Assembly (NCBI GenBank): GCA_026710795.1
Contig: JAPOQK010000098.1
Span: forward strand, 33,194 to 97,193
Source of the DNA: Candidatus Poribacteria bacterium
GTDB lineage: Bacteria; Poribacteria; WGA-4E; WGA-3G
Reading direction: 5' to 3'
Length of the DNA: 64,000 bases
In this document: piece after piece, positions 26,654 to 34,673 of the stretch
Numbering within the stretch: the first letter of the stretch is position 1
Layout of the letters: each line of letters starts with the position of its first letter
Made by a program: the position numbers and the translations under genes
Notes under the pieces: generated by a model
What the model was told of the DNA's origin: nothing
The model's input: the letters and a program-made list of their open reading frames with translations, nothing else
Database searches by the model: none

Positions 26654-27074
26654 TGTTATTTTTTGTTTGTTCAGTCTGTATAGTTTTCTGAATATCAGTT
26701 TCAGTAGCATTTAACCTTGTCCAATCTGAAAGTTCTACATCAATACCATCAGCTTCATCTAATGCACAGGTCACGATCCGTTCCAATACTTGTGTAACTC
26801 CTGCTTCACGAAATATAGCTTGAAACCAGATGCTAAATTCTTTTAATCCTTCAGATGTAACGGAAAACACCCAGAAATTTACCCTACAAAAATCAATTCC
26901 CTCATCAACGGACTGTTGCGATATCCAAACACCATCGGGAAATTGATGAAAAAGTTGTAATAAATCTGCGATTATAACAACGATGTCTTGATTAAGATAA
27001 GAGATATTTGGATGAATATCAAAATGAATCGCGTATCTATGTGCACAAAGTGATGGCACAATTTCCTTAGTCAT
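26643..27074 (-). CDS. Hypothetical protein, unknown family
   Basis: A 143-residue soluble protein from ATG 27074, with AAAGGAAT about 11 nt upstream; a start 8 codons earlier lacks a site. No signal peptide or membrane segment is seen. It looks like a compact alpha/beta protein (VVIIADLLQLFHQFPDGVWISQQ; VTSEGLKEFSIWFQAIFREAG) with a polar Gln/Asn/Thr-rich tail. I do not recognise it. Its last codons contain the -35 box of the lolA promoter. It stands between the tRNA operon and the lolA-recA run on the same strand. The ribosome-binding site and normal composition argue that it is real. Confidence 0.62.
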   Translation of the reverse strand: MTKEIVPSLCAHRYAIHFDIHPNISYLNQDIVVIIADLLQLFHQFPDGVWISQQSVDEGIDFCRVNFWVFSVTSEGLKEFSIWFQAIFREAGVTQVLERIVTCALDEADGIDVELSDWTRLNATETDIQKTIQTEQTKNNIDM

Positions 27075-27339
27075 TATAGTCTTATTCCTTTCAAACACAA
27101 ATATTTATTCCCTATAACTTGATGTACTTAGGTATACGATTGTATTGTTCATTCATAGGTTTTCAATAGTGGTAAAATACCTTTGCTGGAAGGATTGCAA
27201 AATCTTATGCAAAGCACAAATCACAATGGTCTTGAATAAAATACATAAAAAGTAATGCAGTGTATATAAGTATTTCTTTTTTCTAAAGCAGGTCACATGA
27301 GTTGTTAGCACAACTTGTAATACACAGGTTTTGGTAGGA

Positions 27340-27413
27340 TGGGCGGTACAGGACTTGAACCTGTGACCTCTTGCATGTCAAGCAAACGCTCTAGCCACCT
27401 GAGCTAACCGCCC
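27340..27413 (-). tRNA. tRNA-Val (anticodon GAC)
   Basis: The complement folds as a standard tRNA: 7-bp acceptor GGGCGGT/ACCGCCC, D arm TAGCTCAGGTGGCTAGAGC, anticodon stem TTTGC/GCAAG with loop TTGACAT giving GAC, and T arm ACAGG-TTCAAGT-CCTGT. The discriminator is A and the CCA end is not encoded, unlike its two neighbours. It is the last gene of the three-tRNA unit. Confidence 0.95.
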
Positions 27414-27424
27414 TTAGTTGAAGT

Positions 27425-27499
27425 TGGAGGTGGCGGTCGGAATCGAACCGACGAATAGGAGTTTTGCAGACTCCGGCCTTACCACTTGGCTACGCCACC
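27425..27499 (-). tRNA. tRNA-Cys (anticodon GCA), CCA encoded
   Basis: The acceptor stem GGTGGCG/CGCCACC, anticodon stem GGAGT/ACTCC with loop CTGCAAA (GCA), and T arm GTCGG-TTCGATT-CCGAC are all present. The discriminator is U, the Cys identity element, followed by an encoded CCA. It is the middle gene of the unit, about 11 nt from tRNA-Val. Confidence 0.95.
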
Positions 27500-27502
27500 G
27501 AA

Positions 27503-27577
27503 TGGAGCGGGAGACGAGATTTGAACTCGCGACCTCCACCTTGGCAAGGTGGAGCTCTACCGCTGAGCTACTCCCGC
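27503..27577 (-). tRNA. tRNA-Gly (anticodon GCC), CCA encoded
   Basis: The acceptor stem GCGGGAG/CTCCCGC, D arm TAGCTCAGCGGTAGAGC, anticodon stem CCACC/GGTGG with loop TTGCCAA (GCC), and T arm GCGAG-TTCAAAT-CTCGT fit perfectly. The discriminator is U and CCA is encoded. It is the first gene of the unit, about 35 nt from the predicted start point. Confidence 0.96.
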
Positions 27578-27618
27578 ATATTCTTCAGGATTGTATTTGG
27601 AATCCCAAAAGCATTGTT

Positions 27619-27647
27619 ATTGTAACACATTATTAAAATAATGTCAA
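27619..27647 (-). promoter_or_regulatory. Promoter of the tRNA Gly-Cys-Val operon
   Basis: On the minus strand, a perfect TTGACA (27642-27647) and TACAAT (27619-27624, five of six consensus bases) are separated by exactly 17 nt. The predicted start is near 27612, about 35 nt ahead of tRNA-Gly. This is one of the strongest promoters in the window, as expected for stable RNA. Confidence 0.78.
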
Positions 27648-27710
27648 ATTAAATTCTAAATCAATATCTTAATATCTCAGAATGATGTGTGTATATTTGG
27701 TTATATCTGG

Positions 27711-29570
27711 TCAATCATGCATTTCACGTTTCATTTCTATCAAATGTGCTCCATCTAATCCTTCTCGAACTTGATCATCATAGCTGGTAACAATTACTTG
27801 ATACTCTTTTGATAGTTGACGGATATAGTCAACCATCAATGTTTTCCTTTCACCATCTAAATGCAACGTTGGATCATCAAAAACAAAGAAACCGGTATTG
27901 CCTAAAACCTTCGCGAGTGCTACCTTGAAGCAGAGATACAGGAACATCTTTTCACTCCCACTGAGTAACATAACGCTTCTATCCTCACCATCTATATTTA
28001 GGGATGGAAGAAGATGTTGTCGTTGTAAATCAATCTGTGATTGTCCAAACAATTCCATCTCACCAAGCCAACGTTGGAGTTCTGTCTCTACGGGTTTAAG
28101 GATTTGCCTTTGAAGGGTGTTAATCGTATTTTCCACACCAGCACAAGCAAGCTCAAGACAAAGTGTTGTCTTCTCAACATGTTCTGCCTCAGCATTTACT
28201 TGCTGAAGTCTATCAAATCTATCTTTTTGAACTGCATCATTCTGCTTCAACCTATCAAGTTTCTGGCGTTCTCTATCTATTTGTGTTTTCAGTTGCTTCT
28301 TATCTAAAGTGGTTAAATTTTGGTTTGATGTATCTGTGTCTAACTGTACTCTTCTCTCATTTAACCTCTCTGTGATAGAATCGAGTTGTTCTTGGATTTG
28401 CTTGATTTCCTCATCTATTTGTTCTAACCGAGTTAAGCGTGTTTGTAGTGTATTTAAGCGTTGTTCAAGTTCGTGTCTGCTTTCTAAATTATCTGTTTTT
28501 TCAACAAGTGTTTTCTTATCATTTTCTAATTCTGTTGAAAGTTGTGATCTCTCATTTTCCTTTTCATCAACAATCTTTTGGATCACATCTCTTTCAACCT
28601 TCTGATGACATGTAGGACATTGTCCATCATCGCTCTCTATAAGATTGCGTAGTGTATTACATACATTAGTTATAGCGTTGATCTGTGTGTCAAGACTACC
28701 GACTTTTTTAATTAATTCCTCACGTTCAGCTTCTAATCCTATGGTATCTTTAATAGCAGATTCAATAGTCGCAGTCATTCCACGTAAATGTGTGAGATCG
28801 TTAAAGCCACTTAAGTTATTTGTCTGTTCTTGTTTCAGTAAATCTAACTGTTTCTGTGTATTTTTTCTGTTCTGTTTCCACTCTGTAATTAATTCTGCAT
28901 CCCCTGTTTCCATGTTATAGGCGATCTCAAGATTTTTCAATTTTGCTTCAGTTTCTTCAATGTCAGTTTTGTTGGTATTCTGTGCTGTGACCCGCAAACT
29001 ACTTTGATGTGATTGTATCCTTCCTCTTTCGCGTTTGGCAAGTCGTCGTGCATCTATGAATCTTTCTCGTACCTCTATTAATCTATCGATACCTAAAAGC
29101 GCGTATAGTATATCTCGTCTTGTAGCAGGTTGACGTGCAAGGAATTCAAATATCTCTCCTTCACGAAGAAATGTTGTCAATGCCAGTTTATCATAGGAGA
29201 AACCAAATCGTTCCTTCAATGTTGCTTCAACGACTGTAATACGTTTATCATCAAGTAATATCTTCCATTCATCATTTATTTCCTGTCTAAGTTGGAATCG
29301 TTTATGCGTGCCTCTGAATAGTAAGTATCTCTCGTCGTCAACTTTGAATTGGAGTCCAGCAGTTCCGCTATATGCTTTTGCACTTTTTATTGATGTAGCA
29401 TCAACTCGTGGCACTATCGGCTTCCCAGTTAAGGTGAAAAAGATCGCATTCACAAGTGTGCTTTTTCCACTAAAGTTTGGACCAAAAATGAGATTAATAC
29501 CGTCAGACAGTTCAAAGTCCTGTTGTTGAAAACAACCGAATGTCTTGAGACGAATCCGTTCTAACTGCAT
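27711..29570 (-). CDS. Rad50/SbcC-like SMC-type ATPase with zinc-hook CxxC
   Basis: A 619-residue split ABC ATPase. The N-terminal half has INLIFGPNFSGKSTLV (Walker A 30-38) and a Q-loop region LTTFLREGEIFEFL. A long coiled coil (about 175-480) is interrupted at 318-321 by CPTC, the zinc-hook motif of Rad50/SbcC. The C-terminal half has the signature LLSGSEKMFLYLCF and Walker B GFFVFDDPTLHLD, with the switch His/Asp in SYDDQV. It is much shorter than SbcC (about 1000 residues). No Mre11/SbcD nuclease gene is adjacent; instead a 68-residue gene precedes it with one base between. A role in DNA-end or replication-fork handling is inferred from family only. Confidence 0.88.
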   Translation of the reverse strand: MQLERIRLKTFGCFQQQDFELSDGINLIFGPNFSGKSTLVNAIFFTLTGKPIVPRVDATSIKSAKAYSGTAGLQFKVDDERYLLFRGTHKRFQLRQEINDEWKILLDDKRITVVEATLKERFGFSYDKLALTTFLREGEIFEFLARQPATRRDILYALLGIDRLIEVRERFIDARRLAKRERGRIQSHQSSLRVTAQNTNKTDIEETEAKLKNLEIAYNMETGDAELITEWKQNRKNTQKQLDLLKQEQTNNLSGFNDLTHLRGMTATIESAIKDTIGLEAEREELIKKVGSLDTQINAITNVCNTLRNLIESDDGQCPTCHQKVERDVIQKIVDEKENERSQLSTELENDKKTLVEKTDNLESRHELEQRLNTLQTRLTRLEQIDEEIKQIQEQLDSITERLNERRVQLDTDTSNQNLTTLDKKQLKTQIDRERQKLDRLKQNDAVQKDRFDRLQQVNAEAEHVEKTTLCLELACAGVENTINTLQRQILKPVETELQRWLGEMELFGQSQIDLQRQHLLPSLNIDGEDRSVMLLSGSEKMFLYLCFKVALAKVLGNTGFFVFDDPTLHLDGERKTLMVDYIRQLSKEYQVIVTSYDDQVREGLDGAHLIEMKREMHD

Positions 29571-29571
29571 A

Positions 29572-29778
29572 TTATTTCTCTTTTTTTACTTGGATGAGAT
29601 CGTATAGCATTTGTGCTCTAACCTTCTCACGACCATTTTTTAAAGTGAAATCAAATGCTTCTACTATGGCATCAAGTTCATCTGGACTAATTGATATATA
29701 TTTTTCATCACGCTGAATAAGTGCTTCAATTTCAGTTTTATATATTTCTCTTGTTTCATCATCAAGAACTGTTTCCAT
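29572..29778 (-). CDS. Small acidic helical protein upstream of the Rad50-like ATPase
   Basis: A 68-residue protein with AAAGGAAAA ahead of its ATG, so it is translated. It is charged and mostly helical (TREIYKTEIEALIQRDEKYI; SPDELDAIVEAFDF), with no Cys, signal peptide or membrane segment. Its stop codon is one base from the ATG of the Rad50-like gene, which points to coupled translation and joint function. I do not recognise the family. It may be a regulatory or clamp partner of the ATPase in the place where SbcD would normally be encoded. Confidence 0.68.
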   Translation of the reverse strand: METVLDDETREIYKTEIEALIQRDEKYISISPDELDAIVEAFDFTLKNGREKVRAQMLYDLIQVKKEK

Positions 29779-29823
29779 TAGTTTTCCTTTACATATATGG
29801 TATGAAAATGAACCATTCGAAGA

Positions 29824-31017
29824 TTATATTTTGGATTTAATTTTCATCAAACGTTCACCAGCTTCTAACAGAATATCATCTGCCATACTAAACATAAATC
29901 GGAACTTTGATTTTCCAAGGTCTGAATTACTATAGAAACTTGTTCCCGGCACACCACCAACACCAATTTCTTTTACCAACCAATGTGCGAATGTTGTGTC
30001 ATCAGGAAAGCCAAATTCGGTAATGTCAGTCATAATGTAATATGCACCCTCTGGAGCGGCACAAAGGAAGCCAGCCTTCGTAAGAGTTTCAACAAGACGT
30101 TTTCGATTTTTGTCATATTTTGTTATCAAATCTTGATAATAACTCTGTGGCAAGTTAAGGGCAACAACACCTGCCCGCTGCAAAGGATGGGGTGCACCAA
30201 CTGTAAGAAAATCATGCATTTTTCGGATAGCATTGGTCAATGTTTCTGGTGCTACAACATACCCTAAACGCCATCCAGTCATGGAATATGTTTTACTTAA
30301 TCCCGATACAGTAATTGTTCGATCCTGCATATTAGGTAGACTTCCAATGCTGATATGCGGCTTTCCATCATAAATCATATGCTCGTATATTTCATCTGTT
30401 ACTGCGATACAATCATATTCACAGCAAAGGTCTGCAATATGTTGTAGTTCATTCTGTGTAAAGACCTTTCCAAGTGGATTATTAGGTGTATTTAGAATTA
30501 TTGCTTTCGTTTCTGAGGAGAATGCCCTATTTAATTCCTCATGATCATATGTAAACTCTGTTCCATCGCCATTTGTGGAAGTCTCACGCAGGGCAACATA
30601 TACAGGTTTTGCTCCGGAAATAATAGTATCCGGACCGTAGTTTTCATAAAAGGGTTCAAAAATGATGACTTCATCACCGGGATTTATAATCGCAAGGAGG
30701 GCAGACAACATGCCTTCTGTAGAACCACAAGTTACGGTTACATTCCTTACAGCATCGGTTTGTATACCGTTGAAAGTTGTCATTTTATGAGCGATTGCTT
30801 CACGAAACTCTGGGGCACCCCACGTAATACTATACTGATTATAACCATCTTGAATTGCCTCTATTGCTGCAGCTTTCACTTCTTCAGGAGGTTGATAGGC
30901 AGGTGTTCCTTGCGACAGGTTAATTGCATTGTGCTGAAGACACAACTGTGTCATGCCTCGGATGACAGATTCTGTGAAACGTGTGGATTTATGGGAAAGT
31001 TTGGATTCAAGTGACAT
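29824..31017 (-). CDS. PLP-dependent aminotransferase, class I/II
   Basis: A 397-residue fold-type I aminotransferase. Typical blocks: NLSQGTPAYQPPEEVKAAA, NPGDEVIIFEPFYENY, ILNTPNNPLGKVFT, CIAVTDEIYEHMIYDG and the PLP-lysine site TVSGLSKTYSMTGWRLGYV. It resembles the aspartate/alanine/kynurenine aminotransferase group; the amino-acid substrate is not certain. I prefer ATG 31017 (MSLESKL) because the sequence from there looks like the family N-terminus; a TTG at 31047 directly after the upstream stop adds ten residues. Neither has a clear ribosome-binding site. It follows the O-methyltransferase gene on the same strand. Confidence 0.9.
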   Translation of the reverse strand: MSLESKLSHKSTRFTESVIRGMTQLCLQHNAINLSQGTPAYQPPEEVKAAAIEAIQDGYNQYSITWGAPEFREAIAHKMTTFNGIQTDAVRNVTVTCGSTEGMLSALLAIINPGDEVIIFEPFYENYGPDTIISGAKPVYVALRETSTNGDGTEFTYDHEELNRAFSSETKAIILNTPNNPLGKVFTQNELQHIADLCCEYDCIAVTDEIYEHMIYDGKPHISIGSLPNMQDRTITVSGLSKTYSMTGWRLGYVVAPETLTNAIRKMHDFLTVGAPHPLQRAGVVALNLPQSYYQDLITKYDKNRKRLVETLTKAGFLCAAPEGAYYIMTDITEFGFPDDTTFAHWLVKEIGVGGVPGTSFYSNSDLGKSKFRFMFSMADDILLEAGERLMKIKSKI

Positions 31018-31047
31018 TGAATAATGAGGAAACGGAATACCTACCAA

Positions 31048-31608
31048 CTAATCAGTTTTATAACTTAAAATTATACCATCATCCAGAGGAATGTCAACAG
31101 AATTAAGTAGTGGTGTGTTGAAAACAAAGTCTACATAATCCAACATTTCATCTCGCATGGTCACAGTATCATCAGCGACTACTAATCCACCCTTACGGAT
31201 GTTTGGTAACACTAATTCAAGATAACGTAAATATTCATCTTTTTCTGCGTCAAGAAAAACAAGGTCAAATGTTGTATCACATTTATGGATTTCATCAAGT
31301 GCGTTCCCAACACGTATCTCAACTATTTCTTCAAGACCTACCTCAACCAAATGAGCATGTGCTTCCTCTGCTCTTATTGGATCAAACTCTAAGGTAATGA
31401 GTCTCCCTTTGGTCTCTTTTAACGCAGCAGCAAGCCATATTGCAGAATATCCATTGCTTGTTCCTACTTCAAGTACATTTTGTGCCTGAATTGACCTGAT
31501 TAGAATATATAGAAATTGTCCGTTTTCTGGTGCTATATTGGTATACTGTTTTGCAGTTTTTTCAAGCCGTTTTAATGTTTGTTCGTATTTTACACAGAAT
31601 TTAGACAT
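31048..31608 (-). CDS. O-methyltransferase (family 3, SAM-dependent)
   Basis: A 186-residue class I methyltransferase of the catechol/caffeoyl-CoA O-methyltransferase type. Motif I is VLEVGTSNGYSAIWLA; the acidic SAM-ribose ligand follows in LITLEFDP; FDLVFLDAEKDEYLRYL and GGLVVADDTV carry the metal-binding Asp residues. It is short for the family, lacking part of the N-terminal helices. The acceptor substrate is unknown. AAAGGTCGG precedes the ATG. It is adjacent to the aminotransferase gene, suggesting a shared transcript, and is insulated from the LamG gene by a strong terminator. Confidence 0.88.
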   Translation of the reverse strand: MSKFCVKYEQTLKRLEKTAKQYTNIAPENGQFLYILIRSIQAQNVLEVGTSNGYSAIWLAAALKETKGRLITLEFDPIRAEEAHAHLVEVGLEEIVEIRVGNALDEIHKCDTTFDLVFLDAEKDEYLRYLELVLPNIRKGGLVVADDTVTMRDEMLDYVDFVFNTPLLNSVDIPLDDGIILSYKTD

Positions 31609-31624
31609 TTACCGACCTTTATAA

Positions 31625-31658
31625 ATAAAAAGAAAAAGGCGGCAAGAATTGCCGCCTT
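31625..31658 (-). terminator. Rho-independent terminator of the LamG gene
   Basis: A perfect 10-bp stem AAGGCGGCAA/TTGCCGCCTT (31636-31658) with a 3-nt loop is followed on the minus strand by TTTCTTTTTATTT. It begins 6 nt after the LamG stop codon. It is the clearest intrinsic terminator in the window. Confidence 0.92.
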
Positions 31659-31664
31659 ACTGAA

Positions 31665-32447
31665 TTAACGAAGTTGTTTAATATTTCCCCATGAAGTAGC
31701 AAGTTTATCCTTGGGATTGACGTCCAAAAGTTCATCTCCACCTACGTTCATGCTCATTTCAATTTCGGCATCAGATAGAGCACGATTCCAAAGACGTACT
31801 TCATCTACGACACCAGGCCAAGCTTCACCTGACCATGTACCAACCTGAATTCTGCCAGTGGTTCCTGCAGGTGCTACAGGATTGGCGGAATCTTGGTCCG
31901 ATGTGACCTTGCCATCTAAATAAATTTTAACTTTACCGTTGTTGGCAGTGGTGTGTGTATAAGCAAGGTAATACCACGTATCAGGTGTAAGTTTGGTAGC
32001 ATTATCGTTGATATCCTTGAACCCACCACCAGCACCGTTCGTCCAAACTTTGATGCCATTTGAAGGATTCATACCGTAACCAAAACCAATATTTCTTCCA
32101 CCACCACCCTCACGAGTGCCAAAGATAATAGCATGTGCACCAGGTAGACGATTGAGTTTAACCCATGCAGCTTGAGTGATTTCATCTTCAATATGGAAGG
32201 CTTTGTCGTCAGCAATCTCAACGAAATCTGCCGAGACGCTGAATTCCAAAGCATCACCAAATTTTCCTTCAACCCATTTTGCTCCGCCTTTGAGAGCACC
32301 TGTAAATCCGTTATCTGATAAATCCATTGCCTCATTGCCAGCACCTTCATCAAGTGGCATATATAGTACAAGTCCTTCCAATAAGTCTGCAGCAGCTATG
32401 GTACTACATATTAAGACAAGGAGCGAAATTACTAATACCTGTTTCAT
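31665..32447 (-). CDS. Secreted LamG-domain (concanavalin A-like) protein
   Basis: A 260-residue exported protein with signal peptide MKQVLVISLLVLICSTIAAA. The remainder is one LamG/LamGL jelly-roll: LVLYMPLDEGAGNEAMDLSD, a FGDALEFS strand, ITQAAWVKLN, DTWYYLAYTHT, KIYLDGK and the ending VDEVRLWNRALSDAEI, which is the family's most conserved strand. The tail KLATSWGNIKQLR recurs in my memory at the end of many Poribacteria LamG proteins. It probably binds a carbohydrate or protein outside the cell. It has AGGAGGA ahead of the ATG, and a strong terminator. Confidence 0.9.
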   Translation of the reverse strand: MKQVLVISLLVLICSTIAAADLLEGLVLYMPLDEGAGNEAMDLSDNGFTGALKGGAKWVEGKFGDALEFSVSADFVEIADDKAFHIEDEITQAAWVKLNRLPGAHAIIFGTREGGGGRNIGFGYGMNPSNGIKVWTNGAGGGFKDINDNATKLTPDTWYYLAYTHTTANNGKVKIYLDGKVTSDQDSANPVAPAGTTGRIQVGTWSGEAWPGVVDEVRLWNRALSDAEIEMSMNVGGDELLDVNPKDKLATSWGNIKQLR

Positions 32448-32478
32448 TAGATTCCTCCTAAATTAAAGATATTCTTAG

Positions 32479-32505
32479 ATTATCATAAAGAACATTCTGT
32501 GTCAA
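32479..32505 (-). promoter_or_regulatory. Possible promoter of the LamG gene
   Basis: TTGACA (32500-32505) and GATAAT (32479-32484) lie on the minus strand with a 15-nt spacer, shorter than ideal; a 17-nt spacer would give TAATCT. The start would fall about 25 nt ahead of the LamG ATG. Confidence 0.38.
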
Positions 32506-33345
32506 TTATCTTTGATACAACATCCAACTTCTACCGGGAAGGTCTGCACGAAATACCTCTACATTCCCGCGATCCGCCATCGTAACATAGCAGATGCAAC
32601 CATCAGTACCACCGAAAGCAATATTAGTGCAATTTTTACCAGTCAATTCTACTTCTAATAGTTCCTCACCCTCAGGGGATAGTTTTGCTATTGTGCCTTT
32701 TCCGTGACGGGTAACGTAAAGATTACCTTCAACATCACACCGCATACCGTCCATACCGAAATCTGGAAATTGAATAAGCAATTGTTTATTACTTATTTCA
32801 CCTTCAGACGACAACTCATAACGCCAGATATTCCGTTGGACAGATTCATTAACATAAAGCACTTTTTCATCTGGACTTACCTCAATACCGTTCGTTGTTC
32901 CCATGTCCCCTTCCAAGAGTGTAGCATTTCCATCTGTCTCTACTCGCCAAAGTTGTCCAGTAGAAGCACCCCATTTTGGATCACTTGCATACAGAATATC
33001 GTTAGCACCAATAGCGATGTCATTAGGTTGGTTCATTCTCGGTTCGTGTGAATGAACACTAATCTCACGGGTAAGCATATCCACCTTTAAGACATTGTGG
33101 TTCGTATAGTCCGCGATGAACATAGATCCACCGCTACTGAACCGAATACCGTTACCAATACTTCCATTTGATAATTCAACAAATACACTTGCTTCTCCAT
33201 CAGGTGTAACTTTACCGATTGTATGTTGACGTTCATAGTTAACTGCGTATAGATTACCATCAGAATCACATGCAGGTCCTTCTATACCGGATGTGAACCC
33301 GTTGACGGGTGTAAATTCTTGACTGACAAATAATTCTTCGTTCAT
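32506..33345 (-). CDS. SMP-30/gluconolactonase-like beta-propeller protein
   Basis: A 279-residue six-bladed propeller of the SMP-30/gluconolaconase/LRE group. Repeats include IEGPACDSDGNLYAVNY, IGNGIRFSSGGSMFIADY, NQPNDIAIGANDILYASDP, TNGIEVSPDEKVLYVNES and DGMRCDVEGNLYVTRHGKG, which contain the Glu, Asn and Asp metal ligands. Family members hydrolyse sugar lactones; the real substrate is unknown. It has no signal peptide. The ATG has TAGGAGA upstream. It lies 58 nt upstream of the LamG gene but a candidate promoter and the spacing suggest separate units. Confidence 0.88.
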   Translation of the reverse strand: MNEELFVSQEFTPVNGFTSGIEGPACDSDGNLYAVNYERQHTIGKVTPDGEASVFVELSNGSIGNGIRFSSGGSMFIADYTNHNVLKVDMLTREISVHSHEPRMNQPNDIAIGANDILYASDPKWGASTGQLWRVETDGNATLLEGDMGTTNGIEVSPDEKVLYVNESVQRNIWRYELSSEGEISNKQLLIQFPDFGMDGMRCDVEGNLYVTRHGKGTIAKLSPEGEELLEVELTGKNCTNIAFGGTDGCICYVTMADRGNVEVFRADLPGRSWMLYQR

Positions 33346-33498
33346 TACGTTCTCCTAATTCGTACCGTGGTTGGATTATAGTTGTATATATGTTATCATA
33401 ATATACGCATTGATAATTGTAAATATAATTGACAAATGCTAATAGTATCGCAAAAAATATATGTATATGACCACATAAGCATGAAATAGTATTGTGGA

Positions 33499-33515
33499 TG
33501 TCAAAAATTTTGACA
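33499..33515. promoter_or_regulatory. Palindromic operator candidate upstream of the ADP-ribosylglycohydrolase gene
   Basis: TGTCAAAA (33499-33506) and TTTTGACA (33508-33515) are perfect inverted arms around a single A. The palindrome lies 33 bp ahead of the start codon at 33549, a normal place for a dimeric repressor. It could also supply a -35 box (TTGACA) but no matching -10 box leaves room for a leader. Confidence 0.5.
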
Positions 33516-33548
33516 CATACGATATTGGGATAAGTAAAAGGAGCAACT

Positions 33549-34322
33549 ATGCTAGGAGCAATTATAGGTGACATTGTTGGTTCCACCTATGAGAGGAAAC
33601 CGATCAAAACCAAAAAATTTGAATTCTTTACAGACAAATGTATTTTTACAGATGATTCTGTATGCACCATAGCAGTCGCAGACATATTATTGCATGACCT
33701 ACCAGCAGCAGAAACAATGCAAAAGTGGTGTTGTAAACATCCAGGGAGAGGATACGGAGGAATGTTTGGACGATGGATAAATGACAATCTTCCCAAACCA
33801 TACAATAGTTATGGCAACGGAGCAGCAATGCGTGTATCACCTGCAGCATTCCTGAACCGTGATGATCTGGACGCTGCCCTTGCAGATTCAGACAAAGTGA
33901 CAGAAATCACACACAACCATCCTGAAGGTATGAAAGGTGCACGCGCAACAACACATGCTATTTGGCTCGCATATCAAAATGAAAAACCGGAAAATATCCG
34001 TGAAATAATCTCAACCGAATATAGTTATGACCTTACCAAAACAGTAGACGAAATCCGACCGAACTACTCATTTGATGTGACATGTCAAGGAACCGTACCT
34101 CAAGCAATAACATGTGCGTTGGAATCAGAGAGTTTTGAAGATGCTATACGAAACGCAATCTCTCTTGGCGGGGACTCTGACACGCTTGGTGCAATCACTG
34201 GTCCCATTGCTGAAGCTATTTATGGGATTTCGTCTGAATATATAGATAGGATAATGACGAATTACCTTTCTGAGGCATCTGATATCCTTGGCATAATAAA
34301 TAAAATGTATAACAATAGTTAG
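33549..34322 (+). CDS. ADP-ribosylglycohydrolase family protein
   Basis: A 257-residue DraG/ARH-fold hydrolase. The dinuclear metal site is visible as FTDDSVCT (Thr34, Asp35, Asp36) near the N-terminus and GGDSDTLGAI near the C-terminus, and GAIIGDIVGSTYE is the family's first helix. Members remove ADP-ribose from proteins or nucleic acids or hydrolyse free ADP-ribose compounds. An AAAAGGAG site precedes the ATG. No ADP-ribosyltransferase gene is nearby, so this is not a DraT/DraG pair. The target is unknown. A palindrome just upstream may control it. Confidence 0.92.
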   Translation: MLGAIIGDIVGSTYERKPIKTKKFEFFTDKCIFTDDSVCTIAVADILLHDLPAAETMQKWCCKHPGRGYGGMFGRWINDNLPKPYNSYGNGAAMRVSPAAFLNRDDLDAALADSDKVTEITHNHPEGMKGARATTHAIWLAYQNEKPENIREIISTEYSYDLTKTVDEIRPNYSFDVTCQGTVPQAITCALESESFEDAIRNAISLGGDSDTLGAITGPIAEAIYGISSEYIDRIMTNYLSEASDILGIINKMYNNS

Positions 34323-34433
34323 TAAAATTGAATGGATTAAATTTACATAGAAGTATTTTTATTGAGTGTGTAAAGATTTTGATATTGACTATTCGATCTT
34401 ACATATTGGAATGTATATACCCGATTATATTTA

Positions 34434-34576
34434 GTCTGAATCACAGAATTCACAGAGATCACTAAAGACACAGAATTACTCTTTTCTGTTCAAAAATTAA
34501 TCCTAAGATAACAACCTTGAAAAACCATGTCCTTTTCTGTGTTTTCTGTGTCCTCTGTGAATTCTGTGATTCAGAC
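34434..34576. repeat. Long imperfect inverted repeat (CTGTGAATTCTGTG type)
   Basis: The left arm (34434-34475) and right arm (34535-34576) match for 24 bp exactly, including GAATCACAGAATTCACAGAG, and for most of the next 18 bp; the spacer is 59 nt. The arms are built from short TCTGTG units. A related shorter segment occurs at 37269-37291. This looks like a dispersed intergenic repeat or MITE-like hairpin. It fills most of the 350-bp gap before the Mrr-type gene. Confidence 0.85.
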
Positions 34577-34673
34577 AGAAAACATGTGCCAACACTATAC
34601 ACACCTCTATATTTATCCTTTATTGACAAGACTTGTCAGATATGTCATAGTGTATACATACTTAAAAAACAAA

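Noticed and set aside
27711..31047. SbcD/Mre11 nuclease next to the Rad50-like gene
   Set aside because: Neither neighbour has calcineurin-type metallophosphatase motifs; they are a 68-residue helical protein and an aminotransferase.
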